Assembly (NCBI GenBank): GCA_920105625.2
Contig: OV050031.1
Span: forward strand, 71,991,995 to 72,055,994
From: Clusia tigrina
Lineage: Eukaryota; Arthropoda; Insecta; Diptera; Clusiidae
DNA length: 64,000 bases
Direction of reading: 5' to 3'
Part shown: one piece after another, positions 1 to 12,681 of the stretch
Numbering within the stretch: position 1 is the first letter of the stretch
How the letters are laid out: the number at the start of each line of letters is the position of its first letter
Notes under the pieces: model-generated
The model's input: only the letters and a program-made list of their open reading frames with translations
What the model was told of the DNA's origin: nothing
Database searches by the model: none
Made by a program: the position numbers and the translations under genes

Positions 1-1550
1 CGCTGCCAATGTTGATTGTTGGTTCTGCTGCCTTCTCTATGCCTATATCTGCCCCTATCTGCCTCAGTCGGCGTCTCAGGCGTTGTGGCAGCCTCTGTTA
101 GCATCTCTGTGGGCGTCTCAGTCGCTGCCGCTGTCGATTGGGGAGGTATGCTGCCTTCTCTATGCCTATATCTACCCCTATATGCCTCAGTCGGCGTCGC
201 AGCTTCTGTCAGCGTCTCTGTAGGCGTCTCAGTCGCTGCCGCTGTCGTTTGGGGGGTCTGCTGCCTTCTCTATGCTTATATCTACCATAATCTGCCTCAG
301 TTGGCGTAGCAGTATCTGTCAGCGTCTCTTGAGGCGTCTCTGTAGGCGTCTCAATCTCTGCCGCTATCGATTGGAGGGGTCTGCTGCCTTCTGTATGCCT
401 ATATCTAGCCCTATCTGTCTCAGTGAGCGTCTCAGTCGGCGCCGAAGCCTCTGTCAGCGTCTCTGTAGGCGTCTCAGTCGCTGCCGCTGTCAATTGGGGG
501 TTCTGCTGCCTTCTCTGTGCCTATATCTACCCCAATCTGCCTCAGTCGGCGTCTCATTCAGAACAACAGATTCTGTCAGCATCTCTGTAGGTATCTCAGT
601 CGCTGCCGCTATCGATTGGTTGGTCTGCTGCCTTCTATATGCCTATATCTACCCCTATCTGCCTCAGTCGGCGTCGAAGCCTCTTTCAGCGTCTCTGTCA
701 GCGCCTCTGTAGGCATCTCAGTCGCTGTCGCTGTCGATTGGGGGCGTCTGCTGCTTTCTCTATGCCTATATCTACCCCTATCTGCCTCAGTCGACGTCGC
801 AGTCGGCAACGCAGCCTCTGTCAGCGTCTCTGTAGGCGTCTCAGTCGCTTCCGCTGTCAATTGGGGGTATGCTGCTTTCTCTATGCTTATATCTAACCCT
901 TTCTACCTCAGTCGGCGTCTCAGCCTCTGTCAGCATCTCTGTAGGCGTCTCAGTCGCTGCCGCTGTCGGTTGGGGGGTCTGCTGCCTTCTCTATGCCTAT
1001 ATCTACCCCTGTCTGCCTCAGTCGGCGTCTCAGTCGGCGTCGCAGCCCCTGTCAGCGTCTCTGTAGGCGTCTCAGTCACTGCTGCTGGCGATTGGGGTGT
1101 CGGCTGCCTTCGCTATGCCTATATCTACCCCTATCTGTCTCTGTCGGTGTCTCAGTCGGCGTCACAGCCTCTGTCAGTGTCTCTGTATGCGTCTCAGTCG
1201 CTGGCGCTGTCGATTGGGGGGTCTGCTGCCTTCCCTATGCCTATATCTACCCCTGTCTGCCTCAGTCGGCGTCTCAGTCGGCGTCGCAGCCTCTGTCAGC
1301 GTCTCTGTAGGCGTCTCAGTCGCTGCCGCTGTCGATTGTGGCGTCAGCTGCCTTATCTATGCCTATATCTACCCCTATCTGCTTCAGTCGGCGTCTCAGT
1401 CGGCGTCGCAGCCTCTGTCAGTGTCTCTGTAGGCTTCTCAGTCGCTGCCGCTGTCGATTGGGGGTCTGCTGCCTTCTCCATGCCTATATATAGCCCTATC
1501 TGCATCAGTCGGCGTCTCAGTCGGCGTCTCAGACAGCGTCGCAGATGAGT
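1..1550 (+). repeat. Left-edge segment with family B monomer order
   Basis: Monomers here carry markers otherwise seen at 32-46 kb rather than in the adjacent family A. Examples are TTGGAGGGGTCTGC near 371 (also 32420, 42860), the CAGAACAACAG variant near 558 (CAGAATAATAG near 32607 and 43047), and a rare CGACGTCGCAGTCGGCAACG stretch near 793 (shared with 43271 and 45730). Monomers at about 272-970 run in the same order as those at about 42719-43460. From about 1090 a GGCGATTGGGGTGTCGGC monomer matches copies near 4967, 39537 and 46277. I infer that the window starts inside, or just after, another family B block. No gene is present. Confidence 0.75.
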
Positions 1551-3269
1551 AGCAGCCTCTGTCAGCGTCTCTGTAGGCGTCTCAATCGATATCGCTGTCG
1601 ATTGGGGGGTCTGACGCCTTCTCTGTGCCTATATCTACCATTATATGCTTCAGTCTGCAGGGTCTGTCAGGGTCTCTGTAGGCGTCTCAGTCGCTGCCGC
1701 TGTCGATTGGGGGGGTCTGCTGCTTTCTCTATGCATAGATCTACCTTTATCTGCTTCAGTCGGCGTCTCAGTCGGCGTCGCAGCCTCTATCAGCGTCTCT
1801 GTAGGCGTCTCCGTCGCTGCCGCTGTCGATTGGGGGGTCTGCTGCCTTCTCTATGCGTATATCTACCCCTATCTGCCTCAGTCGGCGTCTCGGTCGGCGT
1901 CTCATTCGGTGTCGCAGCCTCTGTCAGGGTCTCTGTAGGCGTCTCAGTCGCTGCCGCTGTCGATTGGGGGGGTCTGCTGCTTTCTCTATGCATAGATCTA
2001 CCTTTATCTGCTTCAGTCGGCGTCTCAGTCGGCGTCGCAGCCTCTGTCAGCGTCTCTGTAGGCGTCTCAGTCGCTGCCGCTGTCGATTGTGGGGTCAGCT
2101 GCCTTCTCTATGCCTATATCTACCCCTATATGCCTCAGTCGGCGTCTCAGTCAGCGTCGCAGCTTCTGCCAGCGTCTCGGTAGGCGTCTCAGTCGCTGCC
2201 TCTGTCGATTGGGGGGTCTGCTGCCTTCTCTATGCCTATATCTACCCTTATATGCCTCTGTCAGCGTCTCAGACGGCGTTTCAGTCGGCGTGCAAGCTTC
2301 TGTCAGCGTCTCTGTAGGCTTCTCAGTCGCTGCCGTTGTCGATTGGGGGGTCTGCTGCATTCTCTGTACCTATATCTACCCCTTCCTGCCTCAGTCAGCG
2401 TCTCAGTCGGCTTCGCCGCCTCTGTAGCTTCTCTGTAGGCGTCTCAGTCGCTTCCGCTGTCGATTGGGGGGTATGCTGCTTTCTCTATGCTTATATCTAA
2501 CCCTTTCTGCCTCAGTCGGCGTCTCAGTCGGCGTCGCAGCTTCTGTCAGCGTCTCAGTCGCTGCTGCTGCCGATTGGGGGGTCTGTTACCTTCTCTATGC
2601 CTATAACTACCCCTATCTGCCTCAGTCGGCGTCTCAGTGGGCGTCGCAGCCTCTGTCAGCGTCTCTGTAGACATTTAAGTCGCTGCCGCTGTTGATTGGG
2701 GGGGTCTGCTGCTTTCTCTATGCCTATATCTGCCCCTATCTGCCTCAGTCGGCGTCTCAGTCGTTGTCGCTGCCTCTGTTAGCGTCTCTGTGGGCGTCTC
2801 AGTCGCTGCCGCTGTCGATTGGGGAGGTATGCTGCCTTCTCTATGCCTATATCTACCCCTATCTGCCTCAGTCGGCGTCTCAGTCGGCGTCGCAGCTTCT
2901 GTCAGCGTCACTGTAGGCGTCTCAGTCGCTGCCGCTGTCGATTGGGGGGTCTGCTGCCTTCTCTATGCTAATATATACCCCTATCTGCCTCTGTCAGGGT
3001 CTCAGTTGGCATCTCAATCAACGTCGCAGCCTCTGTCAGCGTCTCTGTAGACTTCTCAGTCGCTGCCGCTGTCGATTGGGGGGGTCTGCTGCATTCTCTG
3101 TGCCTATATCTACCCCTACCTGCCTCAGTCTTCGTGTCAGTCGGCTTCGCCGCCTCTGTAGCGTCTCTGTAGGCGTCTCAGTCGCTGCCACTGTCGATTG
3201 GGGGGTCTGCTGCCTTCTCTATGCCTATATCTGTCCCTATCTGCCTCAGTCGGCGTCTCAGTAAGCGTC

Positions 3270-4211
3270 GCAGCTTCTGTCAGCGTCTCGGTAGGCGTCT
3301 CAGTCGCTGCTGCTGTCGAATGGGGGATTTGTTGCCTTCTCTATGCCTATATCTACCCCTATCTGCCTCAGTCGGCATCTCACTCAGAGTCGCAGCTTCT
3401 GTCAGCGTCTCGGCAGGCGTCTCAGTCGCTGCCGCTGTCGATTGGGGGTCTGTTGCCTTCTCTATGCCTATATCTACCCCTATCTGTCTCTGTCGGCGTC
3501 TCAATCGGCGTCTCAGTCGGCGTCTCAGTCGGCGTCGCAGCCTCTGTCGGCATCTCTGTAGGCGTCTCAGTCGGTGCCGCTGTCGATTGTGGGGTCAGCT
3601 GCCTTCTCTATGCCTATATCTATCCCTATCTGCCTCAGTCGGCGTCTCAGTCGGCGTCGCAGCCTCTGTCAGGGTCTCTGTAGGCGTCTCAGTCGCTGCC
3701 GCTGTCGATTGGGGGGTCTGCTGCCTTCTCTATGCATAGATCTACCTCTGTCTGCTTCAGTCGGCGTCTCAGTCGCCGTCGCTGCCTCTGTCAGCGTCTC
3801 GGTAAGCGTCTCAGTCGCTGCTGCTGTCGAATGGGGGATTTGTTGCCTTCTCTATGCCTATATCTACCCCTATCTGCCTCAGTCGGCATCTCACTCAGAG
3901 TCGCAGCTTCTGTCAGCGTCTCGGCAGGCGTCTCAGTCGCTGCCGCTGTCGATTGGGGGTCTGTTGCCTTCTCTATGCCTATATCTACCCCTATCTGTCT
4001 CTGTCGGCGTCTCAATCGGCGTCTCAGTCGGCGTCTCAGTCGGCGTCGCAGCCTCTGTCGGCATCTCTGTAGGCGTCTCAGTCGGTGCCGCTGTCGATTG
4101 TGGGGTCAGCTGCCTTCTCTATGCCTATATCTACCCCTATCTGCCTCAGTCGGCGTCTCAGTCGGCGTCGCAGCCTCTGTCAGGGTCTCTGTAGGCGTCT
4201 CAGTCGCTTCC
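3270..4211 (+). repeat. 511-bp tandem duplication (about four monomers)
   Basis: The run of variants at about 3270-3700 (GTCGAATGGGGG, CATCTCACTCAGAG, a monomer with four consecutive GGCGTCNCA words, and GATTGTGGGGTCAGC) is repeated at about 3781-4211. The lag is 511 bp rather than 488 because one monomer carries extra 12-bp units. The same tandem pair lies inside the 4656-bp block, so later copies appear near 7936 and 8447. This duplication therefore predates, or took part in, the larger one. Confidence 0.8.
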
Positions 4212-7200
4212 GCTGTCGATTGGGGGGTATGCTGCTTTCTCTATGCTTATATCTAACCCTTTCTGCCTCAGTCGGCGTCGCAGCCTCTGTCAGCATCTCT
4301 GTAGGCGTCTCAGTCGCTGCCGCTGTCGGTTGGGGGGGTCTGTAGCTTTCTCTATGCCTATATCTACCCCTATCTGTCTCTGTCGGCGTCTCAGTCGGCA
4401 TCACAGCCTCTGTCAGCGTCTCTGTAGGTGTCTCCTTAGGCGTCTCTTTTGGTGTCTCCATCTCTGCCGCTATCGATTGGGGGGGTCTGCTACCTTTTGT
4501 ATGCTTATATATACCCCTATGTGCCTCAGTAGCCGTCTCAGTCGGCGTCGCAGCCTCTGTCAGCGTATCTGTAGGCGTCTTAGTCACTGCTGCTGTCGGT
4601 TGGGGGGTCTGCTGCCTTCTCTATGCCTGTATCTACCCCTATCTGCCTCAGTCGGCGTCTCAGTCAGCGTCTCGGTAGGCGTCTCAGTGGCTGCCGCTGT
4701 CGATTGGGGGGTCTGTAGCTTTCTCTATGCCTATATCTACCCCTATCTGTCTCTGTCGGCATCTCAGTCGGCATCACAGCCTCTGTCAGCGTCTCTGTAG
4801 GCGTCTCCTTAGGCGTCTCTTTTGGTGTCTCCATCTCTGCCGCTATCGATTTAGGGGTCTGCTACCTTCTGTATGCTTATATTTACCCCTATGTGCCTCA
4901 GTAGGCGTCTCAGTCGGCGTCGCAGCCTCTGTCAGCGTATCTGTAGGCGTCTCAGTCACTGCTGCTGGCGATTGGGGTGTCGGCTGCCTTCTCTATGCCT
5001 ATATCTACCCCTATCTGGCTCTGTCGGTGTCTCAGTCGGCGTCACAGCCTCTGTCAGTGTCTCTGTATGCGTCTCAGTCGCTGGCGCTGTCGATTGGGGG
5101 GTCTGCTGCCTTCCCTATGCCTATATCTACCCCTGTCTGCCTCAGTCGGCGTCGCAGCTTCTGTCAGCGTCTCGGTAGGCGTCTCAGTCGCTGCTGCTGT
5201 CGAATGGGGGATTTGTTGCCTTCTCTATGCCTATATGTACCCCTATCTGCCTCAGTCAGCATCTCACTCAGAGTCTCAGCTTCTGTCAGCGTCTCGGCAG
5301 GCGTCTCAGTCGCTGCCGCTGTCTAATGGGGGTCTGTTGCCTTCTCTATGCCTATATCTACCCCTATCTGTCTCTGTCGGCGTCTCAATCGGCGTCTCAG
5401 TCGGCGTCTCAGTCGGCGTCGCAGCCTCTGTCAGCATCTCTGTAGGCGTCTCAGTCGGTGCCGCTGTCGATTGTGGGGTCAGCTGCCTTCTCTATGCCTA
5501 TATCTACCCCTATCTGCCTCAGTCGGCGCCTCAGTCGGCGTCTCGGTCGGCGTCTCATTCGGTGTCGCAGCCTCTGTCAGTGTCTCTGTAGGCGTCTCAG
5601 TCGCTGCCGCTGTCAATTGGGGGGTCTGCTGCATTCTCTGTGCCTATATCTACCCCTATCTGCCTCAGTCGGCGTCTCAGTCAGCGTCGCAGCCTCTATC
5701 AGCGTCGCTGTAGGCGTCTCAGTCGCTGCCGCTGTCGATTGTGGCGTCAGCTGCCTTCTCTATGCCTATATCTACCCCTATCTGCTTCAGTCGGCGTCTC
5801 AGTCATCGTCGCAGCCTCTGTCAGTGTCTCTGTAAGCTGCTCAGTCGCTGCCGCTGTCGATTGGGGGTCTGCTGTCTTCTCCATGCCTATATATAGCCCT
5901 ATCTGCCTCAGTAGGCGTCTCAGTCGGCGTCGCAGCCTCTGTCACCATCTCTGCAGGCGTCTCAGTCGCTGCCGCTGTCGATTGGGGGGTCTGCTGACTT
6001 CAATATGCCTATATCTACCCCTATCTGCCTCAGTCGGTGTCTCAGTCGGCGTCACAGCCTCTGTCAGTGTCTGTGTATGCGTCTCAGTCGCTGGCGCTGT
6101 CGATTGGGGGGTCTGCTGCCTTCTCTATGCCTATATCTACCCCTGTCTGCCTCAGTTGGCGTCTCAGTCGGCGTCGCAGCCTCTGTCAGCGTCTCTGTAG
6201 GTGTCTCAGTCGCTGCCGCTGTCGATTGTGGCGTCAGCTGATTTCTCTATGCCTATATCTACCCCTATCTGGTTCAGTCGGCGTCTCAGTCGGCTCCGCA
6301 GCCTCTATCAGCGTCTCTGTAGGCGTCTCAGTCGCTGCCGCTGTCGATTGTGGGGGTCTGCTGCCATCTCTATGCATAGATCTACCTCTATCTGCTTCAG
6401 TCGGCGTGTCAGTCGGCGTCTCAGACAGCGTCGCAGATGAGCCGCAGCCTCTGTCAGCGTCTCTGTAGGCGTCTCAATCGCTGTCGCTGTCGATTGGGGG
6501 GGTCTGACGCCTTCTCTGTGCCTATATCTACCATTATATACTTCAGTCTGCGTCTCAGTCGGCGTCGCAGCCTCTGTCAGGGTCTCTGTAGGCGTCTCAG
6601 TCGCTGCCGCTGTCGATTGGGGGGTCTGCTGCTTTCTCTATGCATAGATCTACCTTTATCTGCTTCAGTCGGCGTCTCAGTCGGCGTCGCAGCCTCTGTC
6701 AGCGTCTCTGTAGGCGTCTCCGTCGCTGCCGCTCTCGATTGGGGGGTCTGCTGCCTTCTCTATGCGTATATCTACCCCTATCTGCCTCAGTCGGCGTCGC
6801 GGTCGGCGTCTCATTCGGTGTCGCAGCCTCTGTCAGCGTCTCTGTAGGCGTCTCAGTCGCTGCCGCTGTCGATTGTGGGGTCAGCTGCCTTCTCTATGCC
6901 CATATCTACCCCTATCTGCTTCGGTCGGCGTCGCGGTCGGCGTCTCAGTCGGCGTCGCACCCTCTGTCAGCGTCTCTGTAGGCGTATCAGTCGCTGTCGA
7001 TGTCAATTGGGGGGCTGACGAATTCTCTATGCCTATATCTACCCCAATCTGCTTCAGTCGGCGTCTCAGTCGGCGTCGCAGCCTCTGTCACCATCTCTGC
7101 AGGCGTCTCAGTCGCTGCCGCTGTCGATTGGGGGGGTCTGCTGACTTCAATATGCCTATATCTACCCCTATCTGCCTCAGTCGGCGTCTCAGTTGGTGTC

Positions 7201-10200
7201 TCATTCGGCGTCGCAGCCTCTGTCAGCGAGTCTGTATGCATCTCAGTTGCTGCCGCTGTCCATTGATGGGTCTGCTGCCTTCTCTATGCCTATATCTACC
7301 CCTATATGCCACAGTCGGCGTCTCAGTCAGCGTCGCAGCTTCTGCCAGCGTCTCGGTAGGCGTCTCAGTCGCTGCCTCTGTCGATTGGGGGGTCTGCTGC
7401 CTTCTCTATGCCTATATCTACCCTTATATGCCTCAGTCGGCTTCGCCGCCTCTCTCAGCGTCTCTGTAGGCGTCTCAGTCGCTGCCGCTGTCGATTGGGG
7501 GGGGGGGTCTGCTGCATTCTCTGTGCCTATATCTACCCCTATCTACCTCAGTCGGCGTCTCAATCAGCGTCGCAGCCTCTATCAGCGTCGCTGTAGGCGT
7601 CTCAGTCGCTGCCGCCGTTGTTTGGGTTGGTCTGCTGCCTTCTCTATGCCTATATCTACCCCTATCTGCCTCAGTCGTCTCAGTGGGCGTCGCAGCTTCT
7701 GTCAGCGTCTCAGTCGTTGCTGCTGCCGATTGGGGGGTCTGTTACCTTCTCTATGCCTATAACTACCCCTATCTGCCTCAGTCGGCGTCTCAGTGGGCGT
7801 CGCAGCCTCTGTTAGCGTCTCTGTAGACATTTAAGTCGCTGCCGCTGTTGATTGGGGGGGTCTGCTGTTTTCTCTATGCCTATATCTGCCCTTATCTGCC
7901 TCAGTCGGCGTCTCAGTCGTTGTCGCTGCCTCTGTTAGCGTCTCTGTGGGCGTCTCAGTCGCTGCCGCTGTCGATTGGGGAGGTATGCTGCCTTCTCTAT
8001 GCCTATATCTACCCCTATCTGCCTCAGTCGGCATCTCACTCAGAGTCGCAGCTTCTGTCAGCGTCTCGGCAGGCGTCTCAGTCGCTGCCGCTGTCGATTG
8101 GGGGTCTGTTGCCTTCTCTATGCCTATATATACCCCTATCTGTCTCTGTCGGCGTCTCAATCGGCGTCTCAGTCGGCGTCTCAGTCGGCGTCGCAGCCTC
8201 TGTCGGCATCTCTGTAGGCGTCTCAGTCGGTGCCGCTGTCGATTGTGGGGTCAGCTGCCTTCTCTATGCCTATATCTATCCCTATCTGCCTCAGTCGGCG
8301 TCTCAGTCGGCGTCGCAGCCTCTGTCAGGGTCTCTGTAGGCGTCTCAGTCGCTGCCGCTGTCGATTGGGGGGTCTGCTGCCTTCTCTATGCATAGATCTA
8401 CCTCTGTCTGCTTCAGTCGGCGTCTCAGTCGCCGTCGCTGCCTCTGTCAGCGTCTCGGTAGGCGTCTCAGTCGCTGCTGCTGTCGAATGGGGGATTTGTT
8501 GCCTTCTCTATGCCTATATCTACCCCTATCTGCCTCAGTCGGCATCTCACTCAGAGTCGCAGCTTCTGTCAGCGTCTCGGCAGGCGTCTCAGTCGCTGCC
8601 GCTGTCGATTGGGGGTCTGTTGCCTTCTCTATGCCTATATCTACCCCTATCTGTCTCTGTCGGCGTCTCAATCGGCGTCTCAGTCGGCGTCTCAGTCGGC
8701 GTCGCAGCCTCTGTCGGCATCTCTGTAGGCGTCTCAGTCGGTGCCGCTGTCGATTGTGGGGTCAGCTGCCTTCTCTATGCCTATATCTATCCCTATCTGC
8801 CTCAGTCGGCGTCTCAGTCGGCGTCGCAGCCTCTGTCAGGGTCTCTGTAGGCGTCTCAGTCGCTTCCGCTGTCGATTGGGGGGTATGCTGCTTTCTCTAT
8901 GCTTATATCTAACCCTTTCTGCCTCAGTCGGCGTCGCAGCCTCTGTCAGCATCTCTGTAGGCGTCTCAGTCGCTGCCGCTGTCGGTTGGGGGGGTCTGTA
9001 GCTTTCTCTATGCCTATATCTACCCCTATCTGTCTCTGTCGGCGTCTCAGTCGGCATCACAGCCTCTGTCAGCGTCTCTGTAGGTGTCTCCTTAGGCGTC
9101 TCTTTTGGTGTCTCCATCTCTGCCGCTATCGATTGGGGGGGTCTGCTACCTTTTGTATGCTTATATATACCCCTATGTGCCTCAGTAGCCGTCTCAGTCG
9201 GCGTCGCAGCCTCTGTCAGCGTATCTGTAGGCGTCTTAGTCACTGCTGCTGTCGGTTGGGGGGTCTGCTGCCTTCTCTATGCCTGTATCTACCCCTATCT
9301 GCCTCAGTCGGCGTCTCAGTCAGCGTCTCGGTAGGCGTCTCAGTGGCTGCCGCTGTCGATTGGGGGGTCTGTAGCTTTCTCTATGCCTATATCTACCCCT
9401 ATCTGTCTCTGTCGGCATCTCAGTCGGCATCACAGCCTCTGTCAGCGTCTCTGTAGGCGTCTCCTTAGGCGTCTCTTTTGGTGTCTCCATCTCTGCCTCT
9501 ATCGATTTAGGGGTCTGCTACCTTCTGTATGCTTATATTTACCCCTATGTGCCTCAGTAGGCGTCTCAGTCGGCGTCGCAGCCTCTGTCAGCGTATCTGT
9601 AGGCGTCTCAGTCACTGCTGCTGGCGATTGGGGTGTCGGCTGCCTTCTCTATGCCTATATCTACCCCTATCTGGCTCTGTCGGTGTCTCAGTCGGCGTCA
9701 CAGCCTCTGTCAGTGTCTCTGTATGCGTCTCAGTCGCTGGCGCTGTCGATTGGGGGGTCTGCTGCCTTCCCTATGCCTATATCTACCCCTGTCTGCCTCA
9801 GTCGGCGTCGCAGCTTCTGTCAGCGTCTCGGTAGGCGTCTCAGTCGCTGCTGCTGTCGAATGGGGGATTTGTTGCCTTCTCTATGCCTATATGTACCCCT
9901 ATCTGCCTCAGTCAGCATCTCACTCAGAGTCGCAGCTTCTGTCAGCGTCTCGGCAGGCGTCTCAGTCGCTGCCGCTGTCTAATGGGGGTCTGTTGCCTTC
10001 TCTATGCCTATATCTACCCCTATCTGTCTCTGTCGGCGTCTCAATCGGCGTCTCAGTCGGCGTCTCAGTCGGCATCGCAGCCTCTGTCAGCATCTCTGTA
10101 GGCGTCTCAGTCGGTGCCGCTGTCGATTGTGGGGTCAGCTGCCTTCTCTATGCCTATATCTACCCCTATCTGCCTCAGTCGGCGCCTCAGTCGGCGTCTC

Positions 10201-12681
10201 GGTCGGCGTCTCATTCGGTGTCGCAGCCTCTGTCAGTGTCTCTGTAGGCGTCTCAGTCGCTGCCGCTGTCAATTGGGGGGTCTGCTGCATTCTCTGTGCC
10301 TATATCTACCCCTATCTGCCTCAGTCGGCGTCTCAGTCAGCGTCGCAGCCTCTATCAGCGTCGCTGTAGGCGTCTCAGTCGCTGCCGCTGTCGATTGTGG
10401 CGTCAGCTGCCTTCTCTATGCCTATATCTACCCCTATCTGCTTCAGTCGGCGTCTCAGTCATCGTCGCAGCCTCTGTCAGTGTCTCTGTAAGCTGCTCAG
10501 TCGCTGCCGCTGTCGATTGGGGGTCTGCTGTCTTCTCCATGCCTATATATAGCCCTATCTGCCTCAGTAGGCGTCTCAGTCGGCGTCGCAGCCTCTGTCA
10601 CCATCTCTGCAGGCGTCTCAGTCGCTGCCGCTGTCGATTGGGGGGTCTGCTGACTTCAATATGCCTATATCTACCCCTATCTGCCTCAGTCGGTGTCTCA
10701 GTCGGCGTCACAGCCTCTGTCAGTGTCTGTGTATGCGTCTCAGTCGCTGGCGCTGTCGATTGGGGGGTCTGCTGCCTTCTCTATGCCTATATCTACCCCT
10801 GTCTGCCTCAGTTGGCGTCTCAGTCGGCGTCGCAGCCTCTGTCAGCGTCTCTGTAGGTGTCTCAGTCGCTGCCGCTGTCGATTGTGGCGTCAGCTGATTT
10901 CTCTATGCCTATATCTACCCCTATCTGGTTCAGTCGGCGTCTCAGTCGGCTCCGCAGCCTCTATCAGCGTCTCTGTAGGCGTCTCAGTCGCTGCCGCTGT
11001 CGATTGTGGGGGTCTGCTGCCATCTCTATGCATAGATCTACCTCTATCTGCTTCAGTCGGCGTGTCAGTCGGCGTCTCAGACAGCGTCGCAGATGAGCCG
11101 CAGCCTCTGTCAGCGTCTCTGTAGGCGTCTCAATCGCTGTCGCTGTCGATTGGGGGGGTCTGACGCCTTCTCTGTGCCTATATCTACCATTATATGCTTC
11201 AGTCTGCGTCTCAGTCGGCGTCGCAGCCTCTGTCAGGGTCTCTGTAGGCGTCTCAGTCGCTGCCGCTGTCGATTGGGGGGTCTGCTGCTTTCTCTATGCA
11301 TAGATCTACCTTTATCTGCTTCAGTCGGCGTCTCAGTCGGCGTCGCAGCCTCTGTCAGCGTCTCTGTAGGCGTCTCCGTCGCTGCCGCTGTCGATTGGGG
11401 GGGTCTGCTGCCTTCTCTATGCGTATATCTACCCCTATCTGCCTCAGTCGGCGTCGCGGTCGGCGTCTCATTCGGTGTCGCAGCCTCTGTCAGCGTCTCT
11501 GTAGGCGTCTCAGTCGCTGCCGCTGTCGATTGTGGGGTCAGCTGCCTTCTCTATGCCCATATCTACCCCTATCTGCTTCGGTCGGCGTCGCGGTCGGCGT
11601 CTCAGTCGGCGTCGCACCCTCTGTCAGCGTCTCTGTAGGCGTATCAGTCGCTGTCGATGTCAATTGGGGGGCTGACGAATTCTCTATGCCTATATCTACC
11701 CCAATCTGCTTCAGTCGGCGTCTCAGTCGGCGTCGCAGCCTCTGTCACCATCTCTGCAGGCGTCTCAGTCGCTGCCGCTGTCGATTGGGGGGGTCTGCTG
11801 ACTTCAATATGCCTATATCTACCCCTATCTGCCTCAGTCGGCGTCTCAGTTGGTGTCTCATTCGGCGTCGCAGCCTCTGTCAGCGAGTCTGTATGCATCT
11901 CAGTTGCTGCCGCTGTCCATTGATGGGTCTGCTGCCTTCTCTATGCCTATATCTACCCCTATATGCCTCAGTCGGCGTCTCAGTCAGCGTCGCAGCTTCT
12001 GCCAGCGTCTCGGTAGGCGTCTCAGTCGCTGCCTCTGTCGATTGGGGGGTCTGCTGCCTTCTCTATGCCTATATCTACCCTTATATGCCTCAGTCGGCTT
12101 CGCCGCCTCTCTCAGCGTCTCTGTAGGCGTCTCAGTCGCTGCCGCTGTCGATTGGGGGGGGGGTCTGCTGCATTCTCTGTGCCTATATCTACCCCTATCT
12201 ACCTCAGTCGGCGTCTCAATCAGCGTCGCAGCCTCTATCAGCGTCGCTGTAGGCGTCTCAGTCGCTGCCGCCGTTGTTTGGGTTGGTCTGCTGCCTTCTC
12301 TATGCCTATATCTACCCCTATCTGCCTCAGTCGTCTCAGTGGGCGTCGCAGCTTCTGTCAGCGTCTCAGTCGTTGCTGCTGCCGATTGGGGGGTCTGTTA
12401 CCTTCTCTATGCCTATAACTACCCCTATCTGCCTCAGTCGGCGTCTCAGTGGGCGTCGCAGCCTCTGTTAGCGTCTCTGTAGACATTTAAGTCGCTGCCG
12501 CTGTTGATTGGGGGGGTCTGCTGTTTTCTCTATGCCTATATCTGCCCTTATCTGCCTCAGTCGGCGTCTCAGTCGTTGTCGCTGCCTCTGTTAGCGTCTC
12601 TGTGGGCGTCTCAGTCGCTGCCGCTGTCGATTGGGGAGGTATGCTGCCTTCTCTATGCCTATATCTACCCCTATCTGCCTC
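3370..12681 (+). repeat. Tandem duplication of a 4656-bp block (about 38 monomers)
   Basis: Sequence at 3370-8025 recurs at 8026-12681 with a constant lag of 4656 bp and only scattered single-base differences. Rare markers keep the offset throughout: the CTTAGGCGTCTCTTTTGG monomer near 4434 and 9090, the GATTTAGGGGTC monomer near 4849 and 9505, and the GCTGATTTCTC monomer near 6237 and 10893. The lag rises by one at a long G tract (G11 at 7497-7507 against G10 at 12154-12163), showing where the copies differ. The left junction near 8026 joins a GGGGAGGTATGC monomer, as found near 2828, to the CATCTCACTCAGAG monomer of 3373. The two copies are therefore a true head-to-tail duplication and appear recent. 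Confidence 0.85.
7497..7507 (+). repeat. Longest G tract in the window (G11)
   Basis: Eleven consecutive G occupy the monomer start where five to seven are usual. Related monomers have G10 at 12154-12163, 16564-16573 and 19302-19311, and G9 near 23644. All belong to family A copies. The tract length changes the monomer period by single bases and so the reading frame of anything read through it. Homopolymer length is also the weakest point of sequencing accuracy. Confidence 0.9.

Noticed and set aside
7497..7507. G-quadruplex
   Set aside because: Each monomer has only one G tract, and the next is about 115 bp away, too far for a usual intramolecular quadruplex. Intermolecular forms cannot be judged from sequence.
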